Part shown: piece after piece, positions 61,857 to 64,000 of the stretch
Position numbering within the stretch: the first letter of the stretch is position 1
Layout: the number at the start of each line of letters is the position of its first letter
DNA from: Phenylobacterium kunshanense
GTDB lineage: Bacteria > Pseudomonadota > Alphaproteobacteria > Caulobacterales > Caulobacteraceae
Assembly (NCBI RefSeq): GCF_003254525.1
Contig: NZ_QFYS01000006.1
Coordinates: 186,001 to 250,000, forward strand
Direction: 5' to 3'
DNA: 64,000 nt
Notes under the pieces: model-generated
The model's database searches: none
Told to the model about the DNA's origin: nothing
Seen by the model: only the letters and a program-made list of their open reading frames with translations
Made by a program: the position numbers and the translations under genes

Positions 61857-62743
61857 AGGGCGAGCTGCGCCCGCGGGCGGCCGTCGGGGCCAATGGACAA
61901 CTGCTTGAGCCCGTCGATCTTCTCGGCCTTGGCCGCATCGCGCGCCAGGCCTTCGAGATTGCGCTCGGCGGCGACGAGGTCCTGGGCGTCGGTCGTGGCG
62001 CGGCGCACGACGATGGGCTTGCCTTCCTTCGCCGCCATCAGCGCGCGCTTGCTCTCGGGAATGAAGGAGACGTAGGCCATCCGCACCCGACCGGAATAGC
62101 GCTTTGCCTTGTCGAGTGGCAGATCGCCCGCTTCCGCGAACGCACGCCCCAGGAACATGGCGGGATCGAGCGGCCGGTCCTGCGGGTCGCGGATTTCGAA
62201 GTGCAGATGCGGGCCGGTCGACACCCCCGTCGATCCGATACGGCCGAGCGGTTCGCCCGCCTTGATCGGCAAGCCCGGCTTCACCCCATCGCGGATGCCG
62301 CCAAGGTGAGCATAGAATGTCGTGAGGCCTGCCGCATGCCGGACGGCGACGTAGCGTCCGTAGCCTCCCTTGGTCCCCGCCTCCACGACCGTGCCGTCCG
62401 CGACGGCCACAACCGGCACGCCGCTGTCGGCCGAGATGTCGACGCCTTCGTGAAGGCGGCCATTGCCCTCCCAGGGAAGCTGGCGCAGGCCGAAGGGCGA
62501 GACCACCGCGTGCCCCGGAACCGGCTCCTCGAACGCGATGAGCACGTCGTCCTCGACGGGCTGACGCACCGTGGCCGGCGCACTGGTCAGGACGGCGCGA
62601 GCCGCCGGCCTGGACGCCGGCTCAGGGGTCAGGAGCGAGGCATGCGCCACCGCAAAGGCGGCCAGCCCCGCGACCACGACGATCCCGGCTTCCGCCGCCC
62701 GTCGCCGCCCACGTCTGCCACCGATGCCGTTGCGGTCCGCCAA
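61853..62743 (-). CDS. M23 family metallopeptidase
   Basis: A 296-residue envelope peptidase with an N-terminal membrane helix (AGIVVVAGLAAFAVAHASLL) and an M23/LysM-type zinc domain: first ligands in GRLHEGVDISA (His, Asp) and the HLHFE motif in STGPHLHFEIRD. Such enzymes cut peptidoglycan crosslinks or act as regulators of other hydrolases. A TTG at 62743 is the only plausible start near the conserved region. The stop overlaps the hydrolase gene. Confidence 0.88.
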   Translation of the reverse strand: MADRNGIGGRRGRRRAAEAGIVVVAGLAAFAVAHASLLTPEPASRPAARAVLTSAPATVRQPVEDDVLIAFEEPVPGHAVVSPFGLRQLPWEGNGRLHEGVDISADSGVPVVAVADGTVVEAGTKGGYGRYVAVRHAAGLTTFYAHLGGIRDGVKPGLPIKAGEPLGRIGSTGVSTGPHLHFEIRDPQDRPLDPAMFLGRAFAEAGDLPLDKAKRYSGRVRMAYVSFIPESKRALMAAKEGKPIVVRRATTDAQDLVAAERNLEGLARDAAKAEKIDGLKQLSIGPDGRPRAQLAL

Positions 62744-62877
62744 CCCAGAGTCTCCACCACCGCGATCCTGCCCGCCGTTTCCAACGCGGGACCGGTCGGC
62801 AGGCTGCCGGGCGTTCTAGGCAAAATCCGGGCCGGCGGCAAACCGGCGCCCCCGACAGGCGAACATCCTCCGGAGAC

Positions 62878-64000
62878 TCAGAACTGGAAGCGGATGGTCG
62901 CCCGGACGTCATACTCCTCGTAGTCATCGTCCAGCGTCGCTCCGCCGTTGACGGCGTAGAGGACGCGCGCGGCCCCGCCCCGGAACCCCGCGCGCACGAC
63001 GGCGCCGCCCTTGAACGCATCTTCCGGTGACAGCGTGAAATCCTGACCGCCTTCGAAGTGGGCGGTGGTCTTCCCGGGACCGCCAGCGAGCTTGGTGCGA
63101 TAGCCGCCCTTGATCTCGGGCGCGAAGTAGACCTCGTCGCCGAACCGCCAGCCGATCGCCAGCAGGGCTTCGCCGGTCAGCATGTCGGCAGAGCGCTTGT
63201 CGACCGTCAGGTTGAAGCCGGCGCTTTCGCCCTTCTCCCTGTACCCATCCTCCGCAAGCCGCAGGTAGCTCGCCGACAGCTCGGGGCGGGCGTAGAAGGG
63301 GCCGGCCCGGAACTCGTAGGAGGCGCCGGCGTAGGCGTCGACCATCCAGGCGTTCCAGCTGGCCTTGGCGCGCAAGCCAAGATCCTCGGCGATGAGGCGC
63401 CTGTCGCCCTCGAGGAAGGCGTAGCCGAAACCGCCGCGCACCGCCGCCTGGAGCGGGCCCCCATCGACGCGCCAGTAGAGGCCGGCGCCGATCAGGTTCA
63501 TCGAGGTTTCCTCGCCGGCGGCCGAGCCCCGGTCTTTCACGTCCGCTGTGACGAAGCTGACGTTGGCGCCGAGGGCGTTGGCCTCGCCCTGCAGGTCATA
63601 GCCGGCCGCGAAGCCAAAGCCCTGGCTCTTGAATCCCATGGCGTCGACCCGGTCGCGGCGCATGTTGAAGACCACCTCCTGGGCCCACACGCCCGAGCCG
63701 GACGTCGTGTCGATGGCCATCGGCTGGGCGACGGCGGAAGAGACGGCGGAGGAGATCGCCGCCGCCGACATCAGCACGCCGCCGGAGTGATCCGGCAGCA
63801 TCTGGTCATACAGGTTCTGGAACCCGGCCCTGGCGCTCTGGCCCAGGAAGGCCTGTTCGATGGCCTCGTCCTTGTCGAGGGAGGCGAGGATGGCCTCATA
63901 GGCCTGGCCTCCGGACCGGTTGAGTCCCAGTTCGGCCGCCGTCTTGGGGCGCAGATCGACATAGAGGGCGCCCGCCGAAGTCTCGGCGCGCAGCGCCGCC
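62878..64000 (-). CDS. Autotransporter-type outer membrane beta-barrel protein (C-terminal part; continues past the right edge)
   Basis: The reading frame is open to base 64000 (373 residues visible), so the gene begins outside. The last 300 residues are an autotransporter beta-barrel: SGSGVWAQEVVFNMRRDRVD at the barrel start, alternating strands such as GAGLYWRVDGGPLQAAVRGG, and a final phenylalanine (ATIRFQF), the BAM-recognised end. The passenger domain is not in the window. Before the barrel there is a helical linker (YEAILASLDKDEAIEQAFLG). Confidence 0.9.
   Translation of the reverse strand, partial: AALRAETSAGALYVDLRPKTAAELGLNRSGGQAYEAILASLDKDEAIEQAFLGQSARAGFQNLYDQMLPDHSGGVLMSAAAISSAVSSAVAQPMAIDTTSGSGVWAQEVVFNMRRDRVDAMGFKSQGFGFAAGYDLQGEANALGANVSFVTADVKDRGSAAGEETSMNLIGAGLYWRVDGGPLQAAVRGGFGYAFLEGDRRLIAEDLGLRAKASWNAWMVDAYAGASYEFRAGPFYARPELSASYLRLAEDGYREKGESAGFNLTVDKRSADMLTGEALLAIGWRFGDEVYFAPEIKGGYRTKLAGGPGKTTAHFEGGQDFTLSPEDAFKGGAVVRAGFRGGAARVLYAVNGGATLDDDYEEYDVRATIRFQF

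Noticed and set aside
1-64000. tRNA, rRNA, CRISPR repeats, insertion sequences or phage genes
   Set aside because: I looked for cloverleaf-like segments, regular direct repeats and transposase or integrase motifs and found none.

Overview
The window comes from a GC-rich chromosome (roughly two thirds G+C by eye, with strong G/C at third codon positions). It reads as ordinary chromosomal DNA of an alphaproteobacterium, most likely Caulobacterales (Caulobacter or Phenylobacterium-like). The reasons are the gene order ruvC-ruvA-ruvB-ybgC-tolQ-tolR-tolA-tolB-pal-cpoB-tilS, proteins ending in a PEPxxWA sorting tail, a single-chain long-chain acyl-CoA carboxylase, GTG/TTG starts and many 4-base stop/start overlaps. 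I see no rRNA, tRNA, CRISPR array, transposase or phage gene. Both ends cut genes: a sensor histidine kinase on the left and an autotransporter-type barrel on the right.

Layout. 1-4.4 kb: histidine kinase, thioredoxin-reductase-like flavoprotein, Gfo/Idh/MocA oxidoreductase. 4.0-7.2 kb: an Lrp/AsnC regulator divergent from two genes that look like a lysine to aminoadipate route (saccharopine/lysine-6-dehydrogenase-like enzyme and an ALDH7-type dehydrogenase). 7.3-9.6 kb: a MoxR ATPase and a CoxE-like VWA protein. 9.6-15.6 kb, minus strand: acyl-CoA carboxylase, NADP-dependent oxidoreductase and a GPH-type transporter. 15.7-18.4 kb: a two-subunit molybdenum hydroxylase. 18.5-20.7 kb: LemA followed by two TPM-domain proteins. 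20.8-25.3 kb: a membrane-lipid modification cluster (amine-oxidase-like flavoprotein, DUF1365, DUF1295, cyclopropane-synthase-like methyltransferase, DUF2177). 25.3-31.4 kb: a regulator with two helix-turn-helix segments divergent from an acyl-CoA synthetase, then an amidohydrolase, a DegT-family aminotransferase and the first PEPxxWA protein. 31.4-37.1 kb: VOC protein, quinone oxidoreductase, hydrolase, SDR, histidine phosphatase and a probable inactive M61 peptidase homologue. 37.2-51.1 kb: four more PEPxxWA proteins, yebC, a SLC13 permease, small membrane proteins, an EcsC protein, a TetR-controlled pair, a class III cyclase and an M50 protease. 51.3-61.0 kb: ruvC, ruvAB, tol-pal and tilS, with a rhodanese gene set into it on the other strand. 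61.0-64.0 kb: hydrolase, M23 peptidase and the autotransporter fragment.

The strongest unexplained signal is a 14-base palindrome, CAAACANNTGTTTG, that occurs exactly three times: before the MoxR/CoxE pair, before the long-chain acyl-CoA carboxylase and before a quinone oxidoreductase. In the last two it runs directly into the Shine-Dalgarno sequence. It looks like the operator of a fatty-acid-responsive TetR-type regulator that is encoded outside the window. Other points of interest are the five PEPxxWA proteins without a sorting enzyme in view, the M61 pseudo-peptidase, a three-gene unit of a winged-helix-like protein and two tiny membrane proteins, and two membrane peptides of 30 and 49 residues.
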